This document shows positions 1-7,770 of a DNA stretch of 64,000 nt, in pieces (the stretch's first letter is position 1; each line of letters begins with the position of its first letter). A program made the position numbers and the translations under genes. The DNA lies in contig NZ_JANATA010000009.1 in the NCBI RefSeq assembly GCF_024199005.1, forward strand, positions 52,632 through 116,631. The letters run 5' to 3'. This DNA comes from Opacimonas viscosa (lineage in GTDB: Bacteria > Pseudomonadota > Gammaproteobacteria > Enterobacterales > Alteromonadaceae). The notes under the pieces were generated by a model. That model had not been told where the DNA came from. It saw only the letters and a list, made by a program, of their open reading frames with translations, and made no database searches.

Positions 1-1
1 T

Positions 2-772
2 GCAGAGGTTTTTGGGCACGCATTACTGTCTTTATTCCCCATTGAGTTCAATCATGTCACGATCCCTTTTGTGGAAACTGAGCAACAAGCTAAAGAAGTC
101 TTACAACAAATTTCTGTAAGTTTTCAAGATTCCCAAGAACGGCCGCTTGTTTTTCACACAATAGTGAATACGGAAATTAGACATATAATTGCTAACTCAG
201 TCGGTATTAATTACAATTTCCTTGATCAATTTGTCGCCCCTATTGAAAAAGTGTTAGGGGTTCCTTCAAAACCAGAAAAACATCGTACCCATAGCATTCA
301 CGAAACCACATACGACATTCGTATTGATGCCGTAAATTACGCACTGAACAACGATGATGGTGCCAATCTGAAGAATTATCACGAAGCAGATATTATTTTA
401 GTTGGTGTATCGCGCTCTGGTAAAACCCCCACGAGTCTGTATTTAGCTTTACAATACGGCATTAAAGCTGCCAATTACCCTTTTACAGAGGAAGATATGG
501 GAGATGTGTTAAAACTGAACCCGGCATTGCGACGTTTTAAAGACAAACTATTTGGGTTAACTATCCAAGCCGAAAGACTGCACCAAATCCGCTCAGAGCG
601 CAGGGCAAATTCGCGCTATGCTTCTATGCAACAATGTCGGATGGAATTACGTGAAGTGGAAAACTTGTATCGCAAGGAAAAAATCCCTTTTTTGAATTCG
701 ACAAAATTCTCCATTGAAGAAATTTCTGCAAAAATTTTAGCGACCACTGGTCTGAAACGTAGAAAATATTAA
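2..772 (+). CDS. ppsR: Phosphoenolpyruvate synthase regulatory protein PpsR, 5' end missing
   Basis: Bifunctional serine/threonine kinase and Pi-dependent pyrophosphorylase of the DUF299 family, which switches PEP synthase off by ADP-dependent phosphorylation and on again by phosphorolysis. The open frame runs back to the left edge of the window without a stop. The first visible residues (AEVFGHALLSLFPIEF) match the part of the family about 15 residues after its start, so the true start lies outside. A GTG at 71 opens a shorter frame but would delete conserved sequence. The nucleotide-binding loop GVSRSGKTPTSLYLA is at about 410-455. The gene ends 12 bp from the convergent rnfH. Family assignment is firm; activity is inferred. 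Confidence 0.93.
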   Translation, partial: AEVFGHALLSLFPIEFNHVTIPFVETEQQAKEVLQQISVSFQDSQERPLVFHTIVNTEIRHIIANSVGINYNFLDQFVAPIEKVLGVPSKPEKHRTHSIHETTYDIRIDAVNYALNNDDGANLKNYHEADIILVGVSRSGKTPTSLYLALQYGIKAANYPFTEEDMGDVLKLNPALRRFKDKLFGLTIQAERLHQIRSERRANSRYASMQQCRMELREVENLYRKEKIPFLNSTKFSIEEISAKILATTGLKRRKY

Positions 773-783
773 ATATTGCTGTC

Positions 784-1152
784 CTAAACAGCTCTTTTAG
801 CACGACCGCCGGTCACTTTGTCTGCTCGGCCTTCTGCCTTCGCTTTTTCGGCTCTTTGTCTACGGACCTCTTTGGGATCGGCAATCAGTGGGCGATAAAT
901 TTCAATGCGGTCATTGTTTTTAACAACATCGGTCAGTTTGCAAGTGCGATTCCAGATGCCGACCTTATTGATAGTCAAATCAATTTCTGGATAGACTTCA
1001 GTGATCTTGGACATATTAATCGCATCTTCGACAGCAGTAGCAACCGGAACAGATACCGTTTTGATGGTCTGCTGCTCTGGAGTGCCATACACAACTTCTA
1101 TCGTTAATAGCTCTGTCGTTTCTGCGCTGTCTGCATGGATAGAATCTGTCAT
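784..1152 (-). CDS. rnfH: RnfH family protein (UPF0125)
   Basis: Small ubiquitin-like-fold (beta-grasp) protein of the RnfH/UPF0125 family, 122 aa. The core [22 protein letters not shown] and the later [21 protein letters not shown] block are the family signature; the C-terminal tail is basic (K/R-rich). It lies 78 bp downstream of ratA in the same orientation, the usual ratA-rnfH pairing next to smpB in gammaproteobacteria, and is probably co-transcribed with it. The molecular role is unknown. The name comes from an early link to rnf genes, and there are no rnf genes here. Confidence 0.88.
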   Translation of the reverse strand: MTDSIHADSAETTELLTIEVVYGTPEQQTIKTVSVPVATAVEDAINMSKITEVYPEIDLTINKVGIWNRTCKLTDVVKNNDRIEIYRPLIADPKEVRRQRAEKAKAEGRADKVTGGRAKRAV

Positions 1153-1230
1153 GTAAATACAAAACCCTTAATATTACTGATTTAGAATGTGTTGCTTATT
1201 TAACACCGCTGCGCGTGATGTAAAAATGCA

Positions 1231-1665
1231 CTAAGCCGTAGCTTGTTCTTTTGCTCGTTTAATAAATGCATCTACCATACTGTTGGCCAATGCATGGAAG
1301 ATTTTACCAAAAGCTAACTCAACTAATTTAGAAGTGAATTCAAATTTTAGGTGTAATTCAATTTTACAGGCAAATTCATCCAGTTCTGTAAATGTCCAAC
1401 CACCTGTTAATTCTTTAAAAGGGCCATCCGCAAGATCCATGGCGATGGTTGTATTCGGCTGCAGCGAATTTCTCGTTGTAAATGTCTGTTTAATCCCTGC
1501 TTTTGCTATATGCAGTGCGGCGACCATTTCAGTATTAGTGCTCTGCAACACTTCACTGCCAACGCACCCTGGTAAAAATTCAGGATAGCTCGGTACATCA
1601 TTGACCAAATCATACATCATCTTGGCACTGTACGGGACGAGTGCACTTTTTTTAACTTCGGCCAT
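1231..1665 (-). CDS. ratA: RatA-type START/Coq10 domain protein
   Basis: Protein of 144 aa with a single polyketide-cyclase/START (Coq10-like) fold. The N-terminus LVPYSAKMMYDLVNDVPSYPEFLPGC splits over the family hallmark around YPEFLPGC, and the C-terminal helix ends with ALANSMVDAFIKRA. In E. coli RatA binds 50S subunits and blocks 70S association. The Coq10 relatives bind ubiquinone, so a lipid or quinone role is also possible. An AGAAAGGTGGG ribosome-binding site precedes the ATG at 1665. It is divergent from smpB (112 bp to the start of its frame) and upstream of rnfH. Confidence 0.88.
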   Translation of the reverse strand: MAEVKKSALVPYSAKMMYDLVNDVPSYPEFLPGCVGSEVLQSTNTEMVAALHIAKAGIKQTFTTRNSLQPNTTIAMDLADGPFKELTGGWTFTELDEFACKIELHLKFEFTSKLVELAFGKIFHALANSMVDAFIKRAKEQATA

Positions 1666-1813
1666 GCTCTTGACCCACCTTTCTCTTTCACTAATAGACG
1701 CATTCTACCATGTTTGTTGAAATAGTTAATTTTTACGCCTTTTTATTTCGGTTTTTGCCCCGATTATAAGATTATTCATGACACTACATACCACCTCAAG
1801 GTATAATATTTCA

Positions 1814-2284
1814 ATGAAAAAGAAATCAAAAAATCCAAGCTCTACAATTGCCTTAAACAAGAAGGCACGCCACGAATTTCATTTGCATGACAAATTTGAA
1901 GCGGGCATTGAATTGCAAGGCTGGGAAGTAAAAAGCATCCGCTCAGGCAAGGTTAATCTCACCGATAGTTATGTATTCATAAAAGACGGCGAAGCGTTTG
2001 TCACCAACTTGAGTATCACACCGTTGAACCAAGCATCAACGCATGTCATTTGTGACCCGACACGCACCCGAAAGTTACTGCTCAAGAAACAAGAAATTGA
2101 ACAATTAATGGGTGGTTTAGATCGCCAAGGACTGACGATAGTCGCTACGGCCATGTATTGGAAAACATGCTGGGTCAAGCTTGAAATCTATTTAGCCAAA
2201 GGTAAGCAAGCGCACGATAAGCGCGACACGATAAAAGATAGAGACTGGGCGAGACAAAAAGAACGGATGATGAAGAAGTCTTAA
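1814..2284 (+). CDS. smpB: SsrA-binding protein SmpB
   Basis: tmRNA-binding protein needed for trans-translation: it holds the tRNA-like end of tmRNA in the stalled ribosome. The sequence shows the family core [20 protein letters not shown], then [14 protein letters not shown] and [12 protein letters not shown], and a basic C-terminal tail with [14 protein letters not shown]. The ATG at 1814 gives 156 residues, the normal length. An in-frame ATG at 1778 would add 12 residues not seen in the family. Its partner RNA, ssrA, is 900 bp downstream on the same strand. Confidence 0.96.
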   Translation: MKKKSKNPSSTIALNKKARHEFHLHDKFEAGIELQGWEVKSIRSGKVNLTDSYVFIKDGEAFVTNLSITPLNQASTHVICDPTRTRKLLLKKQEIEQLMGGLDRQGLTIVATAMYWKTCWVKLEIYLAKGKQAHDKRDTIKDRDWARQKERMMKKS

Positions 2285-2320
2285 TACTAACACTTATGCC
2301 TAACTCCTCTCCATCTAACT

Positions 2321-2356
2321 CCACATCTTAAGTCAAACGTATAACCTAAGATGTGG
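2321..2356. terminator. Hairpin between convergent smpB and lipoprotein gene
   Basis: Perfect 10-bp inverted repeat, CCACATCTTA at 2321-2330 and TAAGATGTGG at 2347-2356, with a 16-nt loop. It sits between two convergent genes, where a bidirectional terminator is expected. There is no good T-run on either side, so termination is inferred from position only. Confidence 0.45.
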
Positions 2357-2372
2357 CAGATTTATGCGCCTA

Positions 2373-2687
2373 TTAGATACTTTGGCTTTTGGCATTAATC
2401 TTCTCGTTACTCAGATAAAAACTTACCCTTTTAAGTTTAATGGGGCTATCCTGAATAGCGATTGTCACATATGAAAAACCTTTTGCTCTCGCTTCTTGCT
2501 TTGCTTGTTCAATAAATGCGGCTAAATCGTTTTGTTGAGAATCGCTCTTTTGCGATACAGTCAAGAAGTTTTCAGAAAGATAAGCTACTGTAAAATTGCC
2601 AGAAGATGCCGTTTGTTTTTTTATAGCCGTACTTGCACAACCAGAAAGACTTAATGTGATGAGTAAAAGTAAAAGTATATTGCGCAT
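2373..2687 (-). CDS. Small predicted lipoprotein, function unknown
   Basis: Protein of 104 aa. The N-terminus MRNILLLLLITLSLSGCAS is a clear signal peptide with lipobox LSGC, so Cys17 should be lipidated and the mature protein anchored in the membrane. The rest is short and mostly polar, with a helical stretch AAFIEQAKQEARAKGFSYVT. No known domain was recognised. Its ATG directly follows the TAA of the upstream small gene (TAAATG), which indicates translational coupling. The pair lies between smpB and ssrA, a frequent insertion zone for accessory genes. Confidence 0.7.
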   Translation of the reverse strand: MRNILLLLLITLSLSGCASTAIKKQTASSGNFTVAYLSENFLTVSQKSDSQQNDLAAFIEQAKQEARAKGFSYVTIAIQDSPIKLKRVSFYLSNEKINAKSQSI

Positions 2688-2966
2688 TTATATATCCTGT
2701 TCAAAAGCAACTTTATTGTCTGAAGGTATCGCGTGATAATGTTGGTTGTGACTAAGTAACTCTTGGAGGAGTAACTTACATTTGAACAAGGCATACCCCA
2801 CTTTTGGGATCAAAGGAATGAGGTTTTGATCAAAAGATAATATTTTGTCAATGTCGGACTTTGTAATGACGACACGCCCTAAGTTCGCTTGGTAAAACAA
2901 GTTAGTTGAAGAAATGAAACTCAAAAAATCTTGGAAATTTCTTTTATTTAATCTAATTTTAAACAT
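2688..2966 (-). CDS. Small hypothetical protein upstream of lipoprotein
   Basis: Unrecognised basic protein. The ATG at 2966 gives 92 residues beginning MFKIRLNKRNFQDFLSF; an upstream ATG at 3005 would give 105 residues but lies inside a 22-bp palindrome that looks like an operator. The middle contains VVITKSDIDKILSFDQNLIPLI and a cysteine-leucine helix, with no signal peptide or clear membrane segment. It is translationally coupled to the downstream lipoprotein gene. No family can be named. Confidence 0.55.
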   Translation of the reverse strand: MFKIRLNKRNFQDFLSFISSTNLFYQANLGRVVITKSDIDKILSFDQNLIPLIPKVGYALFKCKLLLQELLSHNQHYHAIPSDNKVAFEQDI

Positions 2967-3002
2967 GTATTTACTCCAAATACTGTTGTTCACAACAAAC
3001 AT

Positions 3003-3024
3003 CATGTAAGAGATCTCTTACATG
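3003..3024. promoter_or_regulatory. Perfect 22-bp palindrome, candidate operator
   Basis: Perfect dyad of CATGTAAGAGA followed by its exact reverse complement. It lies 37 bp upstream of the ATG at 2966 of the small gene pair, and overlaps the alternative start at 3005. A perfect 11+11 dyad in the 5' region of a small operon fits a dimeric repressor site. The binding protein is unknown. Confidence 0.5.
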
Positions 3025-3143
3025 AGTTAGATATTCATTCTAGCTTTCGTGGGAAAAAAAGATATAAGCATTATTCTTAGTCAAACATAGAAAATTTCTT
3101 AGTCTTTTACTTGTTATTTAAATGGATTCAAGACGAATAAATA

Positions 3144-3172
3144 GAGACAACAAGAACAAGCAGTGCTATGAT
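3144..3172 (+). promoter_or_regulatory. Promoter of ssrA
   Basis: -35 element GAGACA (3144-3149), 17-bp spacer and -10 element TATGAT (3167-3172) preceded by TGC, an extended -10. The predicted start lies 5-8 nt before the mature tmRNA 5' end at 3185, as expected for a short processed leader. Confidence 0.65.
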
Positions 3173-3184
3173 TTCTAAACATTT

Positions 3185-3542
3185 GGGGCTGATTAGGATT
3201 CGACAGGATTCAATGATGCTTGAGGTGCATGCAGAGGTGCGGTTGGCCTCTTTAAAAAACCGCAAAAAAATAGTCGCAAACGACGAAAACTACGCACTAG
3301 CAGCTTAATAACCTGTATAGGCCCTCCCACTCAAGTTTTTTCTGCTAGCTGAGGTTCGGGAGGTCATCCCAGTAGAATAGCGAGGGAAGCTTGTCTAAGG
3401 CTGAACCGCGAAATAGTATTAGGCCAGCCTGAAAAGATCCTGTTTGCCGGAGCTTCTAAGGTTAAATAAAAGACAAACTAAGCATGTAGTACCAACGGTT
3501 GACGCTTTCTGGACGCGGGTTCAAGTCCCGCCAGCTCCACCA
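3185..3542 (+). ncRNA. ssrA: Transfer-messenger RNA (tmRNA)
   Basis: One-piece tmRNA of 358 nt that rescues stalled ribosomes with SmpB. The 5' end GGGGCTGATTAGGATTCGAC pairs with the 3' end around CCAGCTCCACCA; the T-arm GGGTTCAAGTCCC is at about 3517-3529 and CCA is encoded. The tag frame starts at GCA 3276 and reads ANDENYALAA, stop TAA at 3306-3308, identical to the E. coli tag. A proteolysis signal ending ALAA directs products to ClpXP/ClpAP. Confidence 0.97.
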
Positions 3543-3596
3543 CTTGTCTTATGTTTAAAGACCTCCCAGGGATTTAAAGATAAAAACCAACATCTT

Positions 3597-3635
3597 AACC
3601 ACGGTTTAAAAATGCTCAAACCGTGGTTTTTTTGT
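3597..3635 (+). terminator. Intrinsic terminator downstream of ssrA
   Basis: Perfect 11-bp stem AACCACGGTTT (3597-3607) and AAACCGTGGTT (3618-3628), a 10-nt loop, then a run of T. It lies 55 bp after the tmRNA 3' end. Confidence 0.85.
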
Positions 3636-3812
3636 TTTTAGTGTATTCATTGAATTTCATCCGCGTAACCGGTTCGCACATTATCTGTTTATTTGATGCA
3701 TAACCGAGCATCAATCTATTTCATTGTAAATCATCATTTAAGGCTAAAATCGCAGGGTGTATTTTGCGTATTTTTTGCTAGTATGCAGTGACAACTTACG
3801 AGGATACATTCA

Positions 3813-5096
3813 ATGAAATTAGAATCACTGGTCTTACATCACGCATACACTTCAGAAGAAACAACAAAAGCAGCTGCGGTACCAATCTATCAGACAACTT
3901 CTTATACTTTTGACGACACCCAACACGGTGCTGACTTATTTGATTTAAAAGTTCCTGGTAATATTTATACACGCATTATGAATCCCACCACCAACGTGTT
4001 GGAAGAGCGTATGGCTGCCGCTGAAGGTGGTATTGCAGCTTTGTGCGTTTCCTCAGGAATGGCCGCGATAACCTATGCCATCCAAGCATTAACCCAAGTC
4101 GGTGACAATATCGTTAGCACGAGTCAACTCTACGGTGGCACTTATAACTTATTTGCTCATACTTTGCCTCGTCAAGGGGTCGACGTGCGTATGGCATCTT
4201 TTGATGACCTAAGTAAAATCGAAGCATTATTTGATGAAAATACCAAAGCGGTATTTTGTGAATCCATTGGTAACCCAGCCGGTAATGTTGTTGACCTAGC
4301 CGCTTTATCGGCACTGGCGCACAAACATGGGATCCCTGTTATCGTGGATAACACCGTTGCCACCCCTGCCCTGTGTCGTCCAATCGAACATGGTGTAGAC
4401 ATCGTCATTCATTCATTGACCAAATATGTAGGTGGCCATGGTACGACAATTGGTGGTGTTATCATCGACTCAGGAAAGTTTGACTGGGTGGTAAATAAAG
4501 CACGTTTCCCTTTGTTAAACGAGCCTGATCCATCCTATCACGGTGTGGTATATACAGAAGCCTTAGGTCCTGCAGCCTACATTGGTCGTTGTCGAGTCGT
4601 ACCACTGCGCAATACTGGAGCCGCACTATCACCACACAGTGCCTTTTTGCTGTTACAAGGTTTAGAAACCCTGCCTTTGAGAATGGAAAGACATTGTGCT
4701 AATGCCATTAAGCTAGCAGAATATTTAGAACAGCATGAGGCTGTTGAGTGGGTAAATTATGCTGGTTTACCGTCAAGCCCATATCATGCAATCTGCCAAA
4801 AGATGTCCAATGGTTTAGCTTCTGGCATTATCAGTTTTGGTTTAAAAGCGTCTGACCCTAAAGCCGCTGGTGGCAAATTTATTGATGCTTTACAAATGAT
4901 ACTGCGTTTGGTCAACATTGGTGATGCAAAATCACTGGCATGTCACCCAGCATCAACCACCCACCGCCAATTAAACCCCGAAGAACTTGCTAGTGCCGGT
5001 GTTTCAGAAGGCTTAGTCAGAATCTCGGTGGGTATCGAGCATATTGATGACATTATTGCAGACGTAGAACAAGCGATTCAAGCCGCTACAGCATAA
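3813..5096 (+). CDS. metY: O-acetylhomoserine sulfhydrylase / aminocarboxypropyltransferase
   Basis: PLP enzyme of the Cys/Met metabolism family that makes homocysteine from O-acetyl-L-homoserine and sulfide (direct sulfhydrylation). The length, 427 aa, is typical of MetY and longer than MetB/MetC/MetZ. Visible motifs: YTRIMNPTTNVLEERMAAAEGG, split by the PLP-phosphate Tyr/Arg pair; SSGMAAI; IVDNTVATP; and the Schiff-base lysine K204 in HSLTKYVGGHG. The C-terminal domain carries NIGDAKSLACHPASTTH, also typical of MetY. A single-gene unit with its own strong terminator. The cysDCQN sulfate activation operon is elsewhere in the window, so the sulfide source is plausible. A related gamma-synthase activity cannot be excluded. 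Confidence 0.93.
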   Translation: MKLESLVLHHAYTSEETTKAAAVPIYQTTSYTFDDTQHGADLFDLKVPGNIYTRIMNPTTNVLEERMAAAEGGIAALCVSSGMAAITYAIQALTQVGDNIVSTSQLYGGTYNLFAHTLPRQGVDVRMASFDDLSKIEALFDENTKAVFCESIGNPAGNVVDLAALSALAHKHGIPVIVDNTVATPALCRPIEHGVDIVIHSLTKYVGGHGTTIGGVIIDSGKFDWVVNKARFPLLNEPDPSYHGVVYTEALGPAAYIGRCRVVPLRNTGAALSPHSAFLLLQGLETLPLRMERHCANAIKLAEYLEQHEAVEWVNYAGLPSSPYHAICQKMSNGLASGIISFGLKASDPKAAGGKFIDALQMILRLVNIGDAKSLACHPASTTHRQLNPEELASAGVSEGLVRISVGIEHIDDIIADVEQAIQAATA

Positions 5097-5110
5097 TCAG
5101 AACAAAGACC

Positions 5111-5197
5111 AAAGCTAGTATGAGAGCAGTGTTGCCCCAGATGAGCAGATATATCATCAGGGGCAAGTATTCAGCTCAACCATACTAGCTTTTTTTA
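5111..5197 (+). terminator. Large nested hairpin terminator after metY
   Basis: Outer arms AAAGCTAGTATG (5111-5122) and CATACTAGCTTT (5181-5192) are perfect complements and are followed by a T-run. Inside is a second stem, TTGCCCC with GGGGCAA, which encloses GATGA with TCATC. The T-run supports termination; the extra internal stems are unusually elaborate. Confidence 0.75.
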
Positions 5198-5225
5198 TAT
5201 TATTGTTTTTGTATAAACAAAACCG

Positions 5226-5254
5226 TTACGAAAAATCTACGACTATGGTATAAC
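5226..5254 (+). promoter_or_regulatory. Candidate glpK promoter
   Basis: -35-like TTACGA (5226-5231), 17-bp spacer, extended -10 TGG-TATAAC (TATAAC 5249-5254). It would leave a leader of about 120 nt before glpK. No clear GlpR operator was recognised. Confidence 0.4.
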
Positions 5255-5380
5255 AGGTATGTTAAAAAAATGTATCTAATACCGATTGGTCTGGATTTGT
5301 TGTGCACAAAAATACGAAATATACAGCAGTAAATACATTACCGGATTCGATAAATAAAATTAATAATATAAGAGAGTTTC

Positions 5381-6883
5381 ATGTCTAACGCGAAAACACC
5401 TACTACACATCAAGCAATTATCGCTATAGATCAAGGTACCACTTCATCACGAGCTATTTTATTTAACCAACACGGCGAACAATTACATAGCTATCAACAA
5501 GAATTTACTCAACATTTCCCCCAATCTGGTTGGGTAGAACACGACCCACAAGATATTTTAAATACCAGCTTAATCGCCACAAAAACAGTTATGGAGTACG
5601 CCCAAGCAAATAGTATTGAGGTGCTAGCTGTGGGTATTACCAATCAACGAGAGACGACCCTAGTGTGGCATAAGGAAACAGGAGAACCTGTTTACAATGC
5701 CATTGTGTGGCAAGATCGCAGGACCAGTGCGTTTTGTGCAGAAAACCAAGAGTATGCAGAGTGTATCACCGCTAAAACTGGTCTACTTTTAGATCCCTAT
5801 TTTTCAGCATCCAAGATTGCATGGATCCTGAACAATGTCGAAGGCGCCAGAGCCCAAGCCGACTATGGCGAACTCATCTTTGGTACTGTTGATACCTTTC
5901 TGATCTGGCATCTAACCGCAGGTAAAGTACATGCTACGGATACTACCAATGCATCCAGAACGAATCTATTTAACATCCATACATTAGATTGGGATAGCGA
6001 ACTGTTGGAGTGGTACGACATTCCAGCCAAGATGTTACCCGAAGTAAAAGAAAGTGCAGATGACTATGGTATGACTAGCACAACTGCACTCCCTCTGAAT
6101 GTGCCTATTGCAGGGGTCGCTGGTGACCAACAAGCCGCCTTGTTTGGTCAATGCTGTTTTACTCCAGGAGGATTTAAAGCAACTTATGGCACCGGTTGCT
6201 TTGCCCTGTTAAATACTGGTACAGAACCACAAAAATCCAACCATCAAATGCTGACTACAGTTGGCTATACCTTACATGGTGAAACCTATTATGCACTTGA
6301 AGGCTCTATTTTTACTGCAGGTGCCAACATACAATGGCTACGTGACGGTATAAAAGTCATAAAAAGTGCATCTGCAACGAAAGCTTTGGCCGAATCACTG
6401 GAGTATGACCATGGTGTTGTTCTGGTCCCTGGTTTTGCTGGCTTAGGGGCACCACACTGGGAAGCTGACGCACGTGCCGCGATTTATGGGATGAGTCGGG
6501 GGACTACCGAAGCCCATTTTGCACGCGCTGCATTAGAGGCTGTGTGTTATCAAACGTATGACCTACTGACAGCCATGAGTGCTGATTCAGTATCAGCTGA
6601 AGCGGTTTGGGTCGATGGCGGAATGGTCGGTAACGACTGGTTGTGTCAATTCTTAGCCGATATGTTACAAGTTGCTGTATTGCGCCCAAAAACGATGGAG
6701 TCAACAGCTTTAGGCGTTATGTATCTCGCGGGTTTACAAGTGGGTTGGTATAAAGACACCCAAAGCCTGCAACAATATAAGGTTGTCGATAAAAAGTTCA
6801 CTCCCCAACTAGATGATACGACCAGAAGCATGTTGCTGACTCGATGGCAAAAAGCGGTTGCGGCAACATTAGCATTTATCTAG
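5381..6883 (+). CDS. glpK: Glycerol kinase
   Basis: FGGY-family kinase that phosphorylates glycerol to sn-glycerol 3-phosphate with ATP in the cytoplasm. 500 aa, the normal length. Motifs: IDQGTTSSRAILF near residue 17 (phosphate loop), NQRETTLVWHKETG and VWQDRRT (glycerol site), GTVDTFLIWHLT, and GVAGDQQAALFGQ with the catalytic Asp. The C-terminal half has the adenosine motif VDGGMVGNDWLCQFLADML. Unusually, no glpF, glpD or glpR is adjacent; the gene stands alone behind its own leader. Start ATG follows AAGAGAG. Confidence 0.97.
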   Translation: MSNAKTPTTHQAIIAIDQGTTSSRAILFNQHGEQLHSYQQEFTQHFPQSGWVEHDPQDILNTSLIATKTVMEYAQANSIEVLAVGITNQRETTLVWHKETGEPVYNAIVWQDRRTSAFCAENQEYAECITAKTGLLLDPYFSASKIAWILNNVEGARAQADYGELIFGTVDTFLIWHLTAGKVHATDTTNASRTNLFNIHTLDWDSELLEWYDIPAKMLPEVKESADDYGMTSTTALPLNVPIAGVAGDQQAALFGQCCFTPGGFKATYGTGCFALLNTGTEPQKSNHQMLTTVGYTLHGETYYALEGSIFTAGANIQWLRDGIKVIKSASATKALAESLEYDHGVVLVPGFAGLGAPHWEADARAAIYGMSRGTTEAHFARAALEAVCYQTYDLLTAMSADSVSAEAVWVDGGMVGNDWLCQFLADMLQVAVLRPKTMESTALGVMYLAGLQVGWYKDTQSLQQYKVVDKKFTPQLDDTTRSMLLTRWQKAVAATLAFI

Positions 6884-7019
6884 TTTAGTGAGCTAACTTC
6901 AAAAGCTTGCAAAAAAACCAGCTCTTTTATTGAATATATTCGTTACACTGAATACTTTCAACTAGAGGAGCTCCCATCTTTTAGGTATCATTAGACGCAA
7001 ATTATATGGACAAGTATTT

Positions 7020-7733
7020 ATGACTCAACGCTCTTTTGACGAAGTACCTAATATTGTATTACAAGACAACGACAGAGTTGTTCCCAAAGCGTCTACGCCA
7101 CCGCCTCCACCTGTACAAAATTCCTCAAGTAATGGGTTAGCTGTATTTGCGTTACTTTTAGGATTCGCTGCATCAGGCCTTTCTGGTTATTTATTTTGGC
7201 AAAACACGACTCAAAGTGAACTTCTCAAACAGTCTGAACTAAGAATTGCTGATTTAGAAAATCGCCTCTCCGCAACAGGCGAGGAAATGGGTAACTCTAC
7301 CGTCGCTCTGCAAGTTAAAGTGACTGAATTATCTAATCGCGCAGAAGAGTTGTGGGATCAAATGGATAAATTATGGGCTTCAGCGTGGCGCAGAAATCAA
7401 AAAGATATTAAAGATTTAAACCAAAAATTTCTCACTGGGCAGGCTAACGATAAAAACGCTCGCGACAAAATAGCCACAAGCGCCACAAAAAGTGTGAATG
7501 CTGTGGACAAAAAATTCGATAGTTTGCAAAATGAATTCAATACCACATTAAATGATATCTTAGCGGTTAACTTGGAATTAGAAGGTGTTAAACAAGGGTT
7601 ACTTACCTCACAAAATACGAGTAACGTATTAAATGATAAAATTGCCATTCTTGAACAACGCAACGCCAGCTTGAAAGCTAAGGTCTCTTCGTTAGAAAAA
7701 AATATCAAAACCATTCAGCCTGCGACACCCTAA
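7020..7733 (+). CDS. Membrane-anchored coiled-coil protein, unknown function
   Basis: Not recognised. 237 aa. Residues 1-37 are a cytoplasmic tail with the run TPPPPP, residues 39-60 a single hydrophobic segment (AVFALLLGFAASGLSGYLFW), and about 65-235 a long polar heptad-rich region expected to form coiled coil outside the cytoplasm. A Trp-rich patch (EELWDQMDKLWASAW) sits in the coil. The architecture resembles envelope scaffold or cell-division accessory proteins, but no family can be named. It ends 37 bp before the PurD-like gene and may head that operon. Confidence 0.8.
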   Translation: MTQRSFDEVPNIVLQDNDRVVPKASTPPPPPVQNSSSNGLAVFALLLGFAASGLSGYLFWQNTTQSELLKQSELRIADLENRLSATGEEMGNSTVALQVKVTELSNRAEELWDQMDKLWASAWRRNQKDIKDLNQKFLTGQANDKNARDKIATSATKSVNAVDKKFDSLQNEFNTTLNDILAVNLELEGVKQGLLTSQNTSNVLNDKIAILEQRNASLKAKVSSLEKNIKTIQPATP

Positions 7734-7770
7734 GGCTGGTTTCGTTTAATTTACGAAAAATAAGAATAAC

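Noticed and set aside
2373..3005. Genomic island remnant at ssrA
   Set aside because: No integrase, attachment-site duplication of the ssrA 3' end, or base-composition break was seen; only two small genes are present.
3444..3641. 65-codon open frame across the tmRNA 3' end
   Set aside because: Overlaps ssrA and its terminator, which are real RNA features; not a protein gene.
5111..5197. Nested hairpin as an integron attC site
   Set aside because: No RYYYAAC/GTTRRRY core sites and no cassette structure; a T-run follows the outer stem.
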